Shown here: piece after piece, positions 15,993-24,652 of the stretch | Numbering within the stretch: position 1 is the stretch's first letter | How the letters are laid out: every line of letters begins with the position of its first letter | Assembly (NCBI GenBank): GCA_947473475.1 | Contig: CANJBZ010000041.1 | Span: 1 to 35,064 of the forward strand | From: Alphaproteobacteria bacterium | GTDB lineage: Bacteria > Pseudomonadota > Alphaproteobacteria > Micropepsales > Micropepsaceae | Direction of reading: 5' to 3' | Length of the DNA: 35,064 nt | Translations under genes and position numbers: made by a program | Notes under the pieces: model-generated | Seen by the model: the letters and a program-made list of their open reading frames with translations, nothing else | The model's database searches: none | Told to the model about the DNA's origin: nothing

Positions 15993-17858
15993 TCAATTGA
16001 TAAGAGTAATGCCGCCTTTGAGCGTCAGCATCCCGTCACCTTTCACAGTGGTCATGGGACTTTTGGCTTCCAGCATGGCGCTCCCCTGAATAGCGATCAT
16101 CGTGCCTTTGATCGTAACGCCCTTCTGATCGATCACGATGCTGCTGCTCCCGACCTTCAGCGTGATCGATTTCATCGCTTCAATCGTACTCTGGCCGGTG
16201 TTCATCTTAAGACTGTGATCGCCTTTGGCCAGGGTGGTGGACTGATTGCCCTGATTCAGCGTGTTGGTTTCATTGCCCTTATCGATCGTCTGATCAAGAT
16301 TGCCCTTCTGAATCTCGATCTTGCGGCTGCCTTCCTCCACCGTGAGGGTGTCGTCATGCTTGACGATACGCAGGAAATCCTTTTGCGCGTGCATGAAGAT
16401 TTCTTCGGAGCCGGCCTTATCTTCAAAGCGCAATTCGTTGCTCTTTTTGAGGACGCCGTTTTGATCCCAGTTGGCGCCGCGAATGCCGCTTTGCGTTTTG
16501 TTTGCCGGCGTCTCGAAGGGAAGTTTGTTCTTGCCGTTGTAGACCATGCCCACGATCAGCGGATGATCCGGATCGCCGTCGAGGAATTCCACAACAACCT
16601 CGCTGTTGATCCGCGGCAGGAATTGCGTGCCCATCTGATTGTAAGCCCAATTCTGCGCCACACGGCACCAACGCGATTGCTCCTGGGTGTCCCACGGAAA
16701 TTTAACCTTGGACCGCCCGAATTTATCAGGGCCGTCAACCACGACCGCCGTCTGCGGTCCACGAATATAGGGCCTGCGTGTGGAGCGGGCAGGACGAAAA
16801 TTGAAGTCGGAGGGAATGCATTCGAACGCGTTCTCATATTCCGTGGGATTGTCGAACGGCGTTCCGGCGCCGTCACGCGCCCTGTGATCCACCATCAGGA
16901 TGACATAGCGTTCCGTGGTCTCCGTGCCCTGGGGAAGGTCCGTCTTGTGGCCTCGAATCGAGAACGTCGTACCGGGCGCCATTGAGATGAACGGGCTCGT
17001 GGCATGCACCCGCATGTAATTGGTTTCGTGTTCCTCCATACGGAACTTGGCGTATGAAGCGCCAGCATCCGCAGTGTCGTGCCGTCCGGGATATTCGTAA
17101 AAGGGCTGGTTTACGCCGAAGGCCTGAGCCTTTGCGAGACCGTTCGCCTTTCCCGGCATCACCTGGACCGCTTTAAAATCCCAGGCGCCATGTTCAAACG
17201 ACGAAGGGCCGACCCTGTATTGCGGGTGCCAATTGTCGATACCTTCATTGAAGTCGAAAGGCGCCGGCTCACCCTTCACATAATCCGTGGCGCCGTTGCC
17301 GACGATCATGGGGCAGTTCGGGTCTGTGTGCTTGAAATAGTAAAATAAACCCTCGTCCTCCAGCAGACGCGATACGAAGTTAAAATCGCTTTCGTTGTAC
17401 TGGACCAGATATTCCTTTTTTTCTCCCCCAGCCTTCATTCGGGCGTTCACCGCACCCTGCTGCAGAACCGTGCTCGCGACATCGGTGGCCATTTGTTCGT
17501 GAAACACGCGGCAGCGTTGATTGAGCGTCAACATCCATGCGGGAGGCACCAACTCCACGATCTGAAGAAAATGATCGCGCACTGTCGTCTGTACCGTTTG
17601 GAAGCGGCTCACAATGCCGCTGAAATTCCTGACCCGCTCGCGGAAACGCAGCGCGATGGTAAGACTTTTGCCCAGGATTTCGCTTGGCCGGAGCGGGCGG
17701 CCTTGCGTTATAATTTCCAGCCGGAAGCGCGAAAGAGCCGACAGCTCTTCCGTCCCTTCGAAGGCAATGACCAGGATCTTTCTCTTACCCAAATGGAACG
17801 ACTCCACCGAGATCAACCGCTGGGTCTGGTCGATATCGATGGTTTGCAGGTCGCTCAA
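15993..17858 (-). CDS. vgrG: T6SS spike protein VgrG (TssI)
   Basis: The 621-residue protein is a plain VgrG: a gp27-like N-terminal half (DxTQRLISVESF, ALSRFRLEIITQG, DFNFVSRLLEDEGLFYYFKH) and a gp5-like OB domain (RSKVKFPWDTQEQSRWCRVAQNWA, PRINSEVVVEFLDGDPDHPLIVG). The C-terminal beta-helix is made of short repeats (IDKGNETNTLNQGNQSTTL). It stops after that (GMLTLKGGITLIN), with no enzymatic extension, so this VgrG is a carrier only. TTG 17858 is the only reasonable start, because an in-frame TGA lies six codons upstream and the next candidates cut into the conserved N-terminus; the ribosome site is weak. A 135-bp gap separates it from hcp. The lack of an effector extension raises interest in unlinked cargo elsewhere in the window. 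Confidence 0.97.
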   Translation of the reverse strand: MSDLQTIDIDQTQRLISVESFHLGKRKILVIAFEGTEELSALSRFRLEIITQGRPLRPSEILGKSLTIALRFRERVRNFSGIVSRFQTVQTTVRDHFLQIVELVPPAWMLTLNQRCRVFHEQMATDVASTVLQQGAVNARMKAGGEKKEYLVQYNESDFNFVSRLLEDEGLFYYFKHTDPNCPMIVGNGATDYVKGEPAPFDFNEGIDNWHPQYRVGPSSFEHGAWDFKAVQVMPGKANGLAKAQAFGVNQPFYEYPGRHDTADAGASYAKFRMEEHETNYMRVHATSPFISMAPGTTFSIRGHKTDLPQGTETTERYVILMVDHRARDGAGTPFDNPTEYENAFECIPSDFNFRPARSTRRPYIRGPQTAVVVDGPDKFGRSKVKFPWDTQEQSRWCRVAQNWAYNQMGTQFLPRINSEVVVEFLDGDPDHPLIVGMVYNGKNKLPFETPANKTQSGIRGANWDQNGVLKKSNELRFEDKAGSEEIFMHAQKDFLRIVKHDDTLTVEEGSRKIEIQKGNLDQTIDKGNETNTLNQGNQSTTLAKGDHSLKMNTGQSTIEAMKSITLKVGSSSIVIDQKGVTIKGTMIAIQGSAMLEAKSPMTTVKGDGMLTLKGGITLIN

Positions 17859-17993
17859 AAGGCGCTCACACGATCACGAAAATCCGCCGCTGAACGCGGC
17901 CGCATGGAATGCGGCGGGTACACGGGAACTGTTGCCTGCGCAATACAGCGATCTGACTTGTGTGCCCCGTGCAGGCGCAGCAGCCTGCTTGTA

Positions 17994-18470
17994 TCAGCCG
18001 GCTTTGGCGGTCGCGATATCATAACTCTTGATCACAGGCGTGCCAGCTTTATTATCGGCTCCAACCGGCGTGTATTTATCCTGGATCTTCGTGAAGTTGA
18101 AAGATATCGATTCCGCCGGCTGCCCTTCACCCGGCGCCGATAACGAATAGCCGGAAATTACCGCATTCGTCAGTTCGAGCTGCATAAACGGATCCTCGCG
18201 GCCAGCAGAAACGAGGTCAATCTTGATCGTCTTGGCGTCGAATTTCGCAACCGACCAGCCAAACAATTCAATCGACGCCGAATCGAGGTTCTTGGTGATC
18301 GTGATCTCGCTCACCGAAGGCTGCGATGCCTCGCGGTTGGCGCCACCGCCCACGTGAGAGGAAATGGCGCGACCCACCCCGAATTGCAGACTGTCGCACT
18401 TAATCCAATCTTTGTGGTTCTTTTCGGTAGCGCTGCCTTTAACGCTCGGAATGTTCAGGTAAATCGCCAT
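17994..18470 (-). CDS. hcp: T6SS tube protein Hcp (TssD)
   Basis: The 158-residue protein is a standard Hcp: MAIYLNIPSVKGSATEK start, HKDWIKCDSLQFGVGR, SEITITKNLDSASIELF, and the INFTKIQ-type strand FNFTKIQDKYTP near the C-terminus. Rings of six stack into the tube that is ejected and also bind small effectors. The start ATG 18470 has GGGGGA about ten bases upstream. The length matches the family and no effector extension is present. It lies 87 bp after tssH, with a TATATAA-type AT-rich box in between, so it may have its own promoter and be expressed at a higher level than the rest, as is usual for Hcp. Confidence 0.96.
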   Translation of the reverse strand: MAIYLNIPSVKGSATEKNHKDWIKCDSLQFGVGRAISSHVGGGANREASQPSVSEITITKNLDSASIELFGWSVAKFDAKTIKIDLVSAGREDPFMQLELTNAVISGYSLSAPGEGQPAESISFNFTKIQDKYTPVGADNKAGTPVIKSYDIATAKAG

Positions 18471-18518
18471 GAATGCATTTCCCCCATTAAGAGTGCGGCA
18501 TCAGGAACGCGCGTCGCT

Positions 18519-18527
18519 TTATATAAG
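18519..18527 (-). promoter_or_regulatory. Candidate -10 region upstream of hcp
   Basis: The 87-bp gap between tssH and hcp contains TTATATAAG, part of the palindrome GCTTATATAAAGC on the transcribed strand, about 50 bases before the hcp ATG. It is the only AT-rich box in the gap. No clear -35 box is seen 17 bp upstream (nearest CCGGTG), so this is a weak call. Confidence 0.25.
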
Positions 18528-18557
18528 CCATATCGGCACGACCACCGGACAAATAGA

Positions 18558-21212
18558 TCAGTTAATCGTATACGTGAATGCTCCGTCGCTGTCCAGGGAA
18601 AGGATGACATCGCGAACCGTCTCCTGGTTTGCCATTCGCCGCAGAAATTGCGCAGAAATCTCCGGCAACAGTCCATGCGACAGTACGTTCTCGATGTTGC
18701 GGGCGCCGCTTTCAGCTTCCTTGCAACGGGCGGCAATTGCCTCGATCACCTCGGGTGTGTAACGCAAACTGGCGCGGTAATTTTCGGCGATGCGTCTCTG
18801 AATGCGCCCTAACTGCAATTTTATGATTTCGCGCAAAGTCTCGTCACTCAGCGGGAAATAAGGCACCAATGTTACGCGGCCGAGAAACGCCGGCTTGAAT
18901 ATTTTCAACAATTCAGGACGCAGTGCCTCGGCCAACCCTTCGGCATCAGGCATCGTCTCAGAATCCGCGCAGAGTTTGGCAATCGTGTCGGTTCCGGCGT
19001 TCGAGGTCATAATGATGACGCAGTTCTTGAAATCGATGTCGCGCCCTTCGCCGTCCCGAATCGTCCCCTTGTCGAAAAGGTTGTAGAAAACGTCCTGAAC
19101 GCCGGGGTGGGCCTTTTCCATCTCATCGAGCAGCACGACCCCGTACGGACGGCGGCGCACCGCTTCGGTCAACACGCCACCCTCGCCATAGCCGACATAG
19201 CCCGGCGGAGAACCGAGCAGCATGGAAACTTTGTGCTCTTCCTTGAACTCGGACATGTTGATGGTTGTCAGATTTTGCGCCCCGCCATACAGCAGCTCCG
19301 ACAGCGCGATGGCGGTTTCCGTCTTGCCGACACCGCTGGTTCCCACCATCAGAAAAACGCCAACCGGCTTACGGGGATCGGTCAATTTCGCCCGTGAGGT
19401 CCGCATGGCCTGTGCAATGACGTCCAAAGCATGCGGCTGGCCGATAATGCGTTGACTCATCACCTCGCTGAGGCCGAGTACTGTGCGTATTTCGTTGGAA
19501 ACCATACGCCCGACCGGGATGCCGGTCCAATTCGCGATGACCTCCGCCACGGCCTGCCCGTCCACATTGGCTTGCATCAACGGATTTTCACCCTGGACGG
19601 CCTGCAATTCACGTTCGGCTTTTGCGAGATCGGCAAGGAGGGAGGCCCGCTCCGCCGCCCCCAGTTTCTTCGCCTCATCCTTGCCGGCGTGATCGGCTTC
19701 CAGCCGGTCCCGCAAGCCGCGAAGGAATGCGACCAATTCCTTTTCCGTGGCCCAGCGGGCCTCCAGCGTCTTCAGCTCGTCTTCGGCCTTCTCGCTTTCT
19801 GAGGCCAGATCGCTCAGTTGTACGGCATGGTCGCCGCCCGAAGCGGCTTCGCGCGACAGGATGCCGATTTCGGTCGTCATAAGCTCGATGCGGCGGCGGC
19901 AATCTTCGATCGCGGCGGGAATCGCGTTCTGACTCATGGCGACGCGGGCGCACGCCGTATCTAAGACGCTGACACTCTTGTCCGGCAGCTGCCGTCCTGG
20001 AATGTAGCGTTTGGACAGGCGCACCGCCTCGATGACACCCTGATCCAAGATGCGGACTTTGTGGTGGCTCTCCAGCATTCCCACCAGCCCGCGCATCATG
20101 GCGACGGCCGCCGCCTCTTCCGGCTCCTCTACCTTCACGACCTGGAAACGGCGCGCGAGCGCCGGATCGCGCTCGAAATATTTTTTGTACTCGGCCCAAG
20201 TTGTCGCGGCGATGGTGCGCAGATCGCCCCGCGCCAGCGCCGGTTTCAAAAGATTGGCCGCATCCCCTTGCCCGGCTGCGCCACCGGCCCCGATCAGCGT
20301 GTGAGCCTCATCGATGAACAGAATAATGGGAATGGGGGACGCCTTGACCTCTTCGATGACCGATTTGAGCCGGTTTTCGAACTCGCCCTTCACCCCGGCC
20401 CCGGCCTGCAACAGTCCCAGATCGAGCGTCCTGACCGCGATGGACTTCATCGCGGGCGGGACTTCGCCCGCCGCGACCTTCAGCGCAAAACCTTCGACAA
20501 CGGCGGTTTTCCCCACGCCGGCCTCGCCGGTCAGGATTGGATTGTTCTGGCGGCGCCGGGTCAGAATATCGATCACCTGCCGGATTTCGCTATCGCGCCC
20601 CAATACGGGATCGATCTTTCCGGCCCTGGCCCGCGCGGTCAGGTCGATCGTGTACTGATCGAGCGCCCCGCCACTTTGGGGCGCGGAGACTTGCCCCGGC
20701 GTTTCGCTGGAGGAGCCTCCGGCGGCGGGCATGTCTTCGGCCGTGCCGGCGGTGATCTTCGCCAGATCCCGCCGCAAAGCCTCCTGCGAAATCCGCCCGA
20801 ACTGAGAACTCGCCTGGAGCGCGACCGGCCCCAGCGTGTCGTCGCTCAGAAGCGCCGCCAGCAAATGCCCGGACCGGATCTGGGACGCGTTGCCCGCGAG
20901 CGAGGCTAAGAGCCAAGCCTCCCGTGCGAGATTTACGATTTGGGGCGACAACGCCGGGGCGCGGCTATTGCCGGTCTTCAGCTTGTCCAGCACCCTGTTC
21001 AGGTCGGCCGTAAGGCGGCCCTCGTCAATCTCATATTGCTTCAGACAGGCTGCCAAATCGCCGTCGCGCTGCTCCAGCAGTTTCAACAGCCAATGCTCGA
21101 TTTCAACATTGTAGTGGCTGCGCGAAAGGGTCAGCCCCGCCGCCGCCTCAAGCGCGCGGCGGCACGCCGGGTTCAGCTTACCCACGAGCGATTTCAGGTC
21201 GATTGCAGCCAT
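18558..21212 (-). CDS. tssH: T6SS sheath-recycling AAA+ ATPase TssH (ClpV)
   Basis: The 884-residue protein has the ClpV plan: an N-domain (1-150) that binds the contracted sheath, AAA1 with Walker A GEAGVGKT (229-236) and Walker B IILFIDEAH (296-304), a coiled middle domain (about 430-545), and AAA2 with Walker A GTSGVGKT (624-631) and a VVLLDEMEKAHP Walker B. Both ATP sites look intact. ClpV disassembles contracted TssB/TssC sheath in the cytoplasm. The start ATG 21212 begins the conserved MAAIDLKSLVGKLNP and has a GGGGGG run close upstream. The 59 codons before it in the open frame lie in the divergent control region and are not family sequence. It heads the minus-strand operon opposite tssA. 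Confidence 0.96.
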   Translation of the reverse strand: MAAIDLKSLVGKLNPACRRALEAAAGLTLSRSHYNVEIEHWLLKLLEQRDGDLAACLKQYEIDEGRLTADLNRVLDKLKTGNSRAPALSPQIVNLAREAWLLASLAGNASQIRSGHLLAALLSDDTLGPVALQASSQFGRISQEALRRDLAKITAGTAEDMPAAGGSSSETPGQVSAPQSGGALDQYTIDLTARARAGKIDPVLGRDSEIRQVIDILTRRRQNNPILTGEAGVGKTAVVEGFALKVAAGEVPPAMKSIAVRTLDLGLLQAGAGVKGEFENRLKSVIEEVKASPIPIILFIDEAHTLIGAGGAAGQGDAANLLKPALARGDLRTIAATTWAEYKKYFERDPALARRFQVVKVEEPEEAAAVAMMRGLVGMLESHHKVRILDQGVIEAVRLSKRYIPGRQLPDKSVSVLDTACARVAMSQNAIPAAIEDCRRRIELMTTEIGILSREAASGGDHAVQLSDLASESEKAEDELKTLEARWATEKELVAFLRGLRDRLEADHAGKDEAKKLGAAERASLLADLAKAERELQAVQGENPLMQANVDGQAVAEVIANWTGIPVGRMVSNEIRTVLGLSEVMSQRIIGQPHALDVIAQAMRTSRAKLTDPRKPVGVFLMVGTSGVGKTETAIALSELLYGGAQNLTTINMSEFKEEHKVSMLLGSPPGYVGYGEGGVLTEAVRRRPYGVVLLDEMEKAHPGVQDVFYNLFDKGTIRDGEGRDIDFKNCVIIMTSNAGTDTIAKLCADSETMPDAEGLAEALRPELLKIFKPAFLGRVTLVPYFPLSDETLREIIKLQLGRIQRRIAENYRASLRYTPEVIEAIAARCKEAESGARNIENVLSHGLLPEISAQFLRRMANQETVRDVILSLDSDGAFTYTIN

Positions 21213-21464
21213 GTTGCCCCCCGGCTTTAGCAGCGGCTCGACGACAACCGTTAACCGCATGACAGTATGATCGCGTACTGCCGGGGAAACACAAGTACAG
21301 CGTGACGGATGCTGAACGAATTCTCTTCTAAACGTGGCTCCTCTAAACGGGGAGATTAAGGAGCGATCCTGCCGCGGCGCGGCCGTCAAATTAAATTCGT
21401 GACGCCCGACCCGTGTTAGCTGTAATATTCACAGCCGTTTAGCGGCTTCAGGGGTGGGGCAAGC
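21213..21464. promoter_or_regulatory. Divergent tssH/tssA control region with repeated TCTAAACG boxes
   Basis: This 252-bp gap separates the two divergent T6SS operons and holds no gene. It contains two direct copies of TCTAAACGKGG (21327-21337 and 21342-21352), 15 bp apart, and an inverted CCGTTTAG (21435-21442) nearer tssA. For tssA, a candidate -10 TAATAT (21423-21428) sits 17 bp from TGACGC (21400-21405). GGGGTGGGGC precedes the GTG start. The repeats look like operator or activator sites that could coordinate both operons. No regulator gene is in the window to pair with them. Confidence 0.45.
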
Positions 21465-22586
21465 GTGGCCGGATCGCCGAAAGTGATCGATATTGAATCT
21501 TTGCTGGCCCCGATTCCGGGGGCGGCACCCACGGGCATCGACATTCGTGAGGATTTTTCTGCCGCTTCCCCTTACTTCAAGCTCAGAGACGCCCGGCACG
21601 CGGCCCGAGCCGCGGAAAGGCGCTCCGACACCGAAGGCGAAAACGGTGCTCTGTTAGCGGAATGGCGCACAATACTTGATCTCGCGCCCAAGGTTCTTGG
21701 CGAAAGGTCCAAGGACCTTGAGGTCACCGCGTGGCTGATCGAGGCTCTGGTCCGCAGCCAAGGATTTGCGGGTTTACGGGACGGTTTGGCGCTCACCAGC
21801 GGGCTGGTGGAAACCTACTGGGACGACTTGCATTCCCTGGCCGATGAGGAGGGGGATGTCACTAAGGTCGCCCCGCTGGCCGGGTTGAACGGCCTTGATG
21901 CCGAAGGCACGCTGATACAGCCCCTTCGCAAAGTGCCGCTTACCATGCGCGGCGACGACGGCCCGTTTGCGGCATATCACTATGATCAGGCGTTGGCGCT
22001 CGCGCAAATCTCAGACCCAACCACCCGTGCGCGGCGTGAGCAGGCCGGCGCGGTTACACTGGAGCGGTTTAACGCCGCCGTAAATGCGAGCGGGGCACCC
22101 TATTACCTCGATCTCACCGCGGACCTTGAAGGAAGCATCGGCGAACTAGACCGCCTCTCGCAGCTTTTGGATCAGAAAGCAGGCGCCGCGGCGCCGTCAA
22201 CCTCGGCCATTCGAAACGCGCTCCAAACGATTTTGGAGGGCGTTACCCGATTCAGCAGGGACCTTATCGCGCGTGCCCGCCCGGCGGAACCTGCGGCAGC
22301 GGCAGCCGCCGCCGCGCCTGCTAGCCAGCCGCGTGGCGCCGGAGAGGGATCCAGCTTTGCCGGAGGGCCGTTTCGTGATCGGGAGGACGCCCTACGGGTT
22401 CTTGTGGAAGTCGCTGACTATTTCGGTAAATACGAACCGCATTCGCCTATCTCCACCACACTTCAGGAATTGGTGCGGCGGGCGCGGCTGCCTTTCTCGC
22501 AATTGCTGGCCGAATTGCTGCCCGATACAACTGCTTGGCGTTCTGCTTTGACGAGCGCCGGAATAAAACCGCCCGACGCAAGCTGA
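21465..22586 (+). CDS. tssA: T6SS protein TssA (ImpA N-terminal domain)
   Basis: The 373-residue protein starts with an ImpA_N domain: [38 protein letters not shown], then [32 protein letters not shown] and [17 protein letters not shown]. An Ala/Pro-rich linker (about 268-290) leads to a C-terminal domain with [48 protein letters not shown]. TssA organises baseplate priming and tail polymerisation. GTG 21465 is taken because GGGGTGGGGC lies directly upstream. It begins the plus-strand operon divergent from tssH, with tssB 50 bp downstream. Confidence 0.95.
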   Translation: MAGSPKVIDIESLLAPIPGAAPTGIDIREDFSAASPYFKLRDARHAARAAERRSDTEGENGALLAEWRTILDLAPKVLGERSKDLEVTAWLIEALVRSQGFAGLRDGLALTSGLVETYWDDLHSLADEEGDVTKVAPLAGLNGLDAEGTLIQPLRKVPLTMRGDDGPFAAYHYDQALALAQISDPTTRARREQAGAVTLERFNAAVNASGAPYYLDLTADLEGSIGELDRLSQLLDQKAGAAAPSTSAIRNALQTILEGVTRFSRDLIARARPAEPAAAAAAAAPASQPRGAGEGSSFAGGPFRDREDALRVLVEVADYFGKYEPHSPISTTLQELVRRARLPFSQLLAELLPDTTAWRSALTSAGIKPPDAS

Positions 22587-22636
22587 ATTGGCCTGTTTGC
22601 CGCGGCGAGTCATCAAGAGTCGAAAGGGGACGAAGA

Positions 22637-23149
22637 ATGGCTAGTATCCATCAAAAGCTCGAGCGGGTGCGCAAACCCCGGGTCCACATAAAATACGAGA
22701 TCGAGACTGAAGGCGCTCAGATCGAGCGCGAGCTGCCGTTCGTCGTCGGCGTCATGGGAGATTTTTCCGGCAACCCGGCACAACCGCTTCCGTCTCTCAA
22801 GGACCGCAAATTCGTTCAAATCGACCGCGATAATTTCAGCGATGTGATGGCCAAAATTGCGCCGGAGCTAAATCTGAAAGTGGAAAATACGCTTGCGAAC
22901 GACGGCAGTACGATGGCCGTGCAATTGAAATTCAACTCCATGGGCGATTTCGAGCCCGGCAAAATTGCCGAGAATGTCCCGGCTTTGAAGAAGCTATTGG
23001 ATACCCGCAACAAACTTCGCGATCTGATGGCGAAAGTCGACAAGTCGGAAGAACTCGAAAGCCTGCTGGAACGGGTTCTGCAAAACGAAGGCGATCTTAA
23101 GAAGTTGTCGGGCGATCTCGGGCTCGGCAAGCCGGAAGGGGAAGCGTAA
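22637..23149 (+). CDS. tssB: T6SS sheath small subunit TssB (VipA)
   Basis: The 170-residue protein shows the TssB family marks: [24 protein letters not shown] at the start, [39 protein letters not shown], and [25 protein letters not shown] followed by the LLERVL helix. It pairs with TssC to form the contractile sheath. ATG 22637 has AAAGGGGA upstream; the longer open frame overlaps the end of tssA and lacks family sequence. The stop TAA shares its last base with the tssC start (TAATG). Confidence 0.97.
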   Translation: MASIHQKLERVRKPRVHIKYEIETEGAQIERELPFVVGVMGDFSGNPAQPLPSLKDRKFVQIDRDNFSDVMAKIAPELNLKVENTLANDGSTMAVQLKFNSMGDFEPGKIAENVPALKKLLDTRNKLRDLMAKVDKSEELESLLERVLQNEGDLKKLSGDLGLGKPEGEA

Positions 23150-24639
23150 TGGCGACGACAAAAACAGCCGCAGAAGCAGGCCGCGAAGCAACCACGACCG
23201 AGTTCAGCCTGCTCGATCAGGCGATCGGCGCGACAAAGCAGACCGAGCCGGACCAGGCCAAACTTCTCATAGAGAACCTTTGTGAGGAAGCGCTAAAGGG
23301 CACGGTTACCTTCTCGCGCAACATCACCGTCACGTTCAACAAAGCGATTGCCCTGATCGACGAACAGCTTTCCCAGCAGCTGAACGCCATACTGCACCAC
23401 CCCGATTTTCTGAAGCTCGAAGGCTCCTGGCGCGGCCTTAATTACCTCGTGATGAACAGCGAGACGGGCACGCAGCTCAAAATCAGGATGCTGAACGCCT
23501 CCAAGAAGGAGGTCGGACGCGATCTTGCCAAAGCGGTTGAGTTCGACCAGAGCGAAACATTCAAACGCATCTACGAAAACGAATTCGGCTCTCCGGGCGG
23601 GGAGCCTTACGGCCTCTTGATCGGCGATTATGAGTTTTCCAACCACCCGGAAGATATCGACTTCCTCAGCAGCATGTCGAATGTCGCCGCCGCATCGTTC
23701 GCGCCGTTCATTTCGGCGACGAACGCCAAGATGTTCGGCCTTTCCGATTTCAGCGAGTTGAGCAAGCCGCGCGATCTCGCCAAAGGCTTCGAAGCTCAGG
23801 ATTACGCGCGCTGGAGGTCGTTCCGGGAAAGCGACGACGCGGCGTTTGTGACACTGACCATGCCCCGCGTTCTGGCGCGTGTTCCCTATGGCGCCGCCAC
23901 CAAGCCGGTCGACGAATTCAGTTATGAAGAAGCGCCGAAGGATGCCAAAGGCGCGGATAAGCCGCTCAAAAACGAAGAATATTGCTGGATGAACGCAGCC
24001 TACGTTTTGGGCGCGCGTATGACGGATGCTTTTGCCCAGACCGGCTTCTGCACCACGATCCGCGGCGCCGAAAACGGCGGCAAAGTCCAAAACCTTCCCA
24101 TGCATGTCTTCAAGAGCGACGACGGCGACAGCGATCTTAAATGTCCGACGGAAGTCGGCATCACCGACCGCCGAGAGTTCGAACTCTCGTCGTGCGGCTT
24201 CTTCCCGCTGTCGCACTACAAGAACACGGACTACGCTGTGTTTTTTGGCGCGCAAACGGTTCAAAAGCCAAAGAAGTATGATCGCCCGGAGGCCACCGCG
24301 AACGCCGCCATCGCCTCGCGCTTGCCCTACGTTATGGCGACGTCGCGCTTTGCGCACTTCCTCAAGGTTATGGCCCGCGACAAGATCGGCTCCTTTATGG
24401 AAGTGACCGAGTGCGGCGAGTGGCTGCAGCGCTGGATCAACAATTACGTCAACGCATCGGATGGCGCGAGCGCCGAGATGAAAGCGAAATATCCGTTGCG
24501 GGACGCGAAAATCGAGGTCAAGGAAATTCCCGGCCGGCCTGGATCGTATAATGCGGTGGCCTATCTGCAGCCTTGGCTGCAGATGGAGGAACTGACAACT
24601 TCCATGCGTCTGGTCGCGCAGATTCCGAAACGGGGCTAA
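23149..24639 (+). CDS. tssC: T6SS sheath large subunit TssC (first copy, TssC41-like)
   Basis: The 496-residue protein is a full TssC (VipB/ImpC): [55 protein letters not shown] and the C-terminal [39 protein letters not shown]. The N-terminus holds a [13 protein letters not shown] helix, like the segment recognised by ClpV in known sheaths. The ATG overlaps the tssB stop by one base, with GGAAGGGGAAG just upstream, so TssB and TssC are translationally coupled. A second tssC follows after 13 bp. In Agrobacterium the gene next to tssB encodes TssC41, the main sheath subunit. Confidence 0.97.
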   Translation: MATTKTAAEAGREATTTEFSLLDQAIGATKQTEPDQAKLLIENLCEEALKGTVTFSRNITVTFNKAIALIDEQLSQQLNAILHHPDFLKLEGSWRGLNYLVMNSETGTQLKIRMLNASKKEVGRDLAKAVEFDQSETFKRIYENEFGSPGGEPYGLLIGDYEFSNHPEDIDFLSSMSNVAAASFAPFISATNAKMFGLSDFSELSKPRDLAKGFEAQDYARWRSFRESDDAAFVTLTMPRVLARVPYGAATKPVDEFSYEEAPKDAKGADKPLKNEEYCWMNAAYVLGARMTDAFAQTGFCTTIRGAENGGKVQNLPMHVFKSDDGDSDLKCPTEVGITDRREFELSSCGFFPLSHYKNTDYAVFFGAQTVQKPKKYDRPEATANAAIASRLPYVMATSRFAHFLKVMARDKIGSFMEVTECGEWLQRWINNYVNASDGASAEMKAKYPLRDAKIEVKEIPGRPGSYNAVAYLQPWLQMEELTTSMRLVAQIPKRG

Positions 24640-24652
24640 TAAGAGGTGCCGT

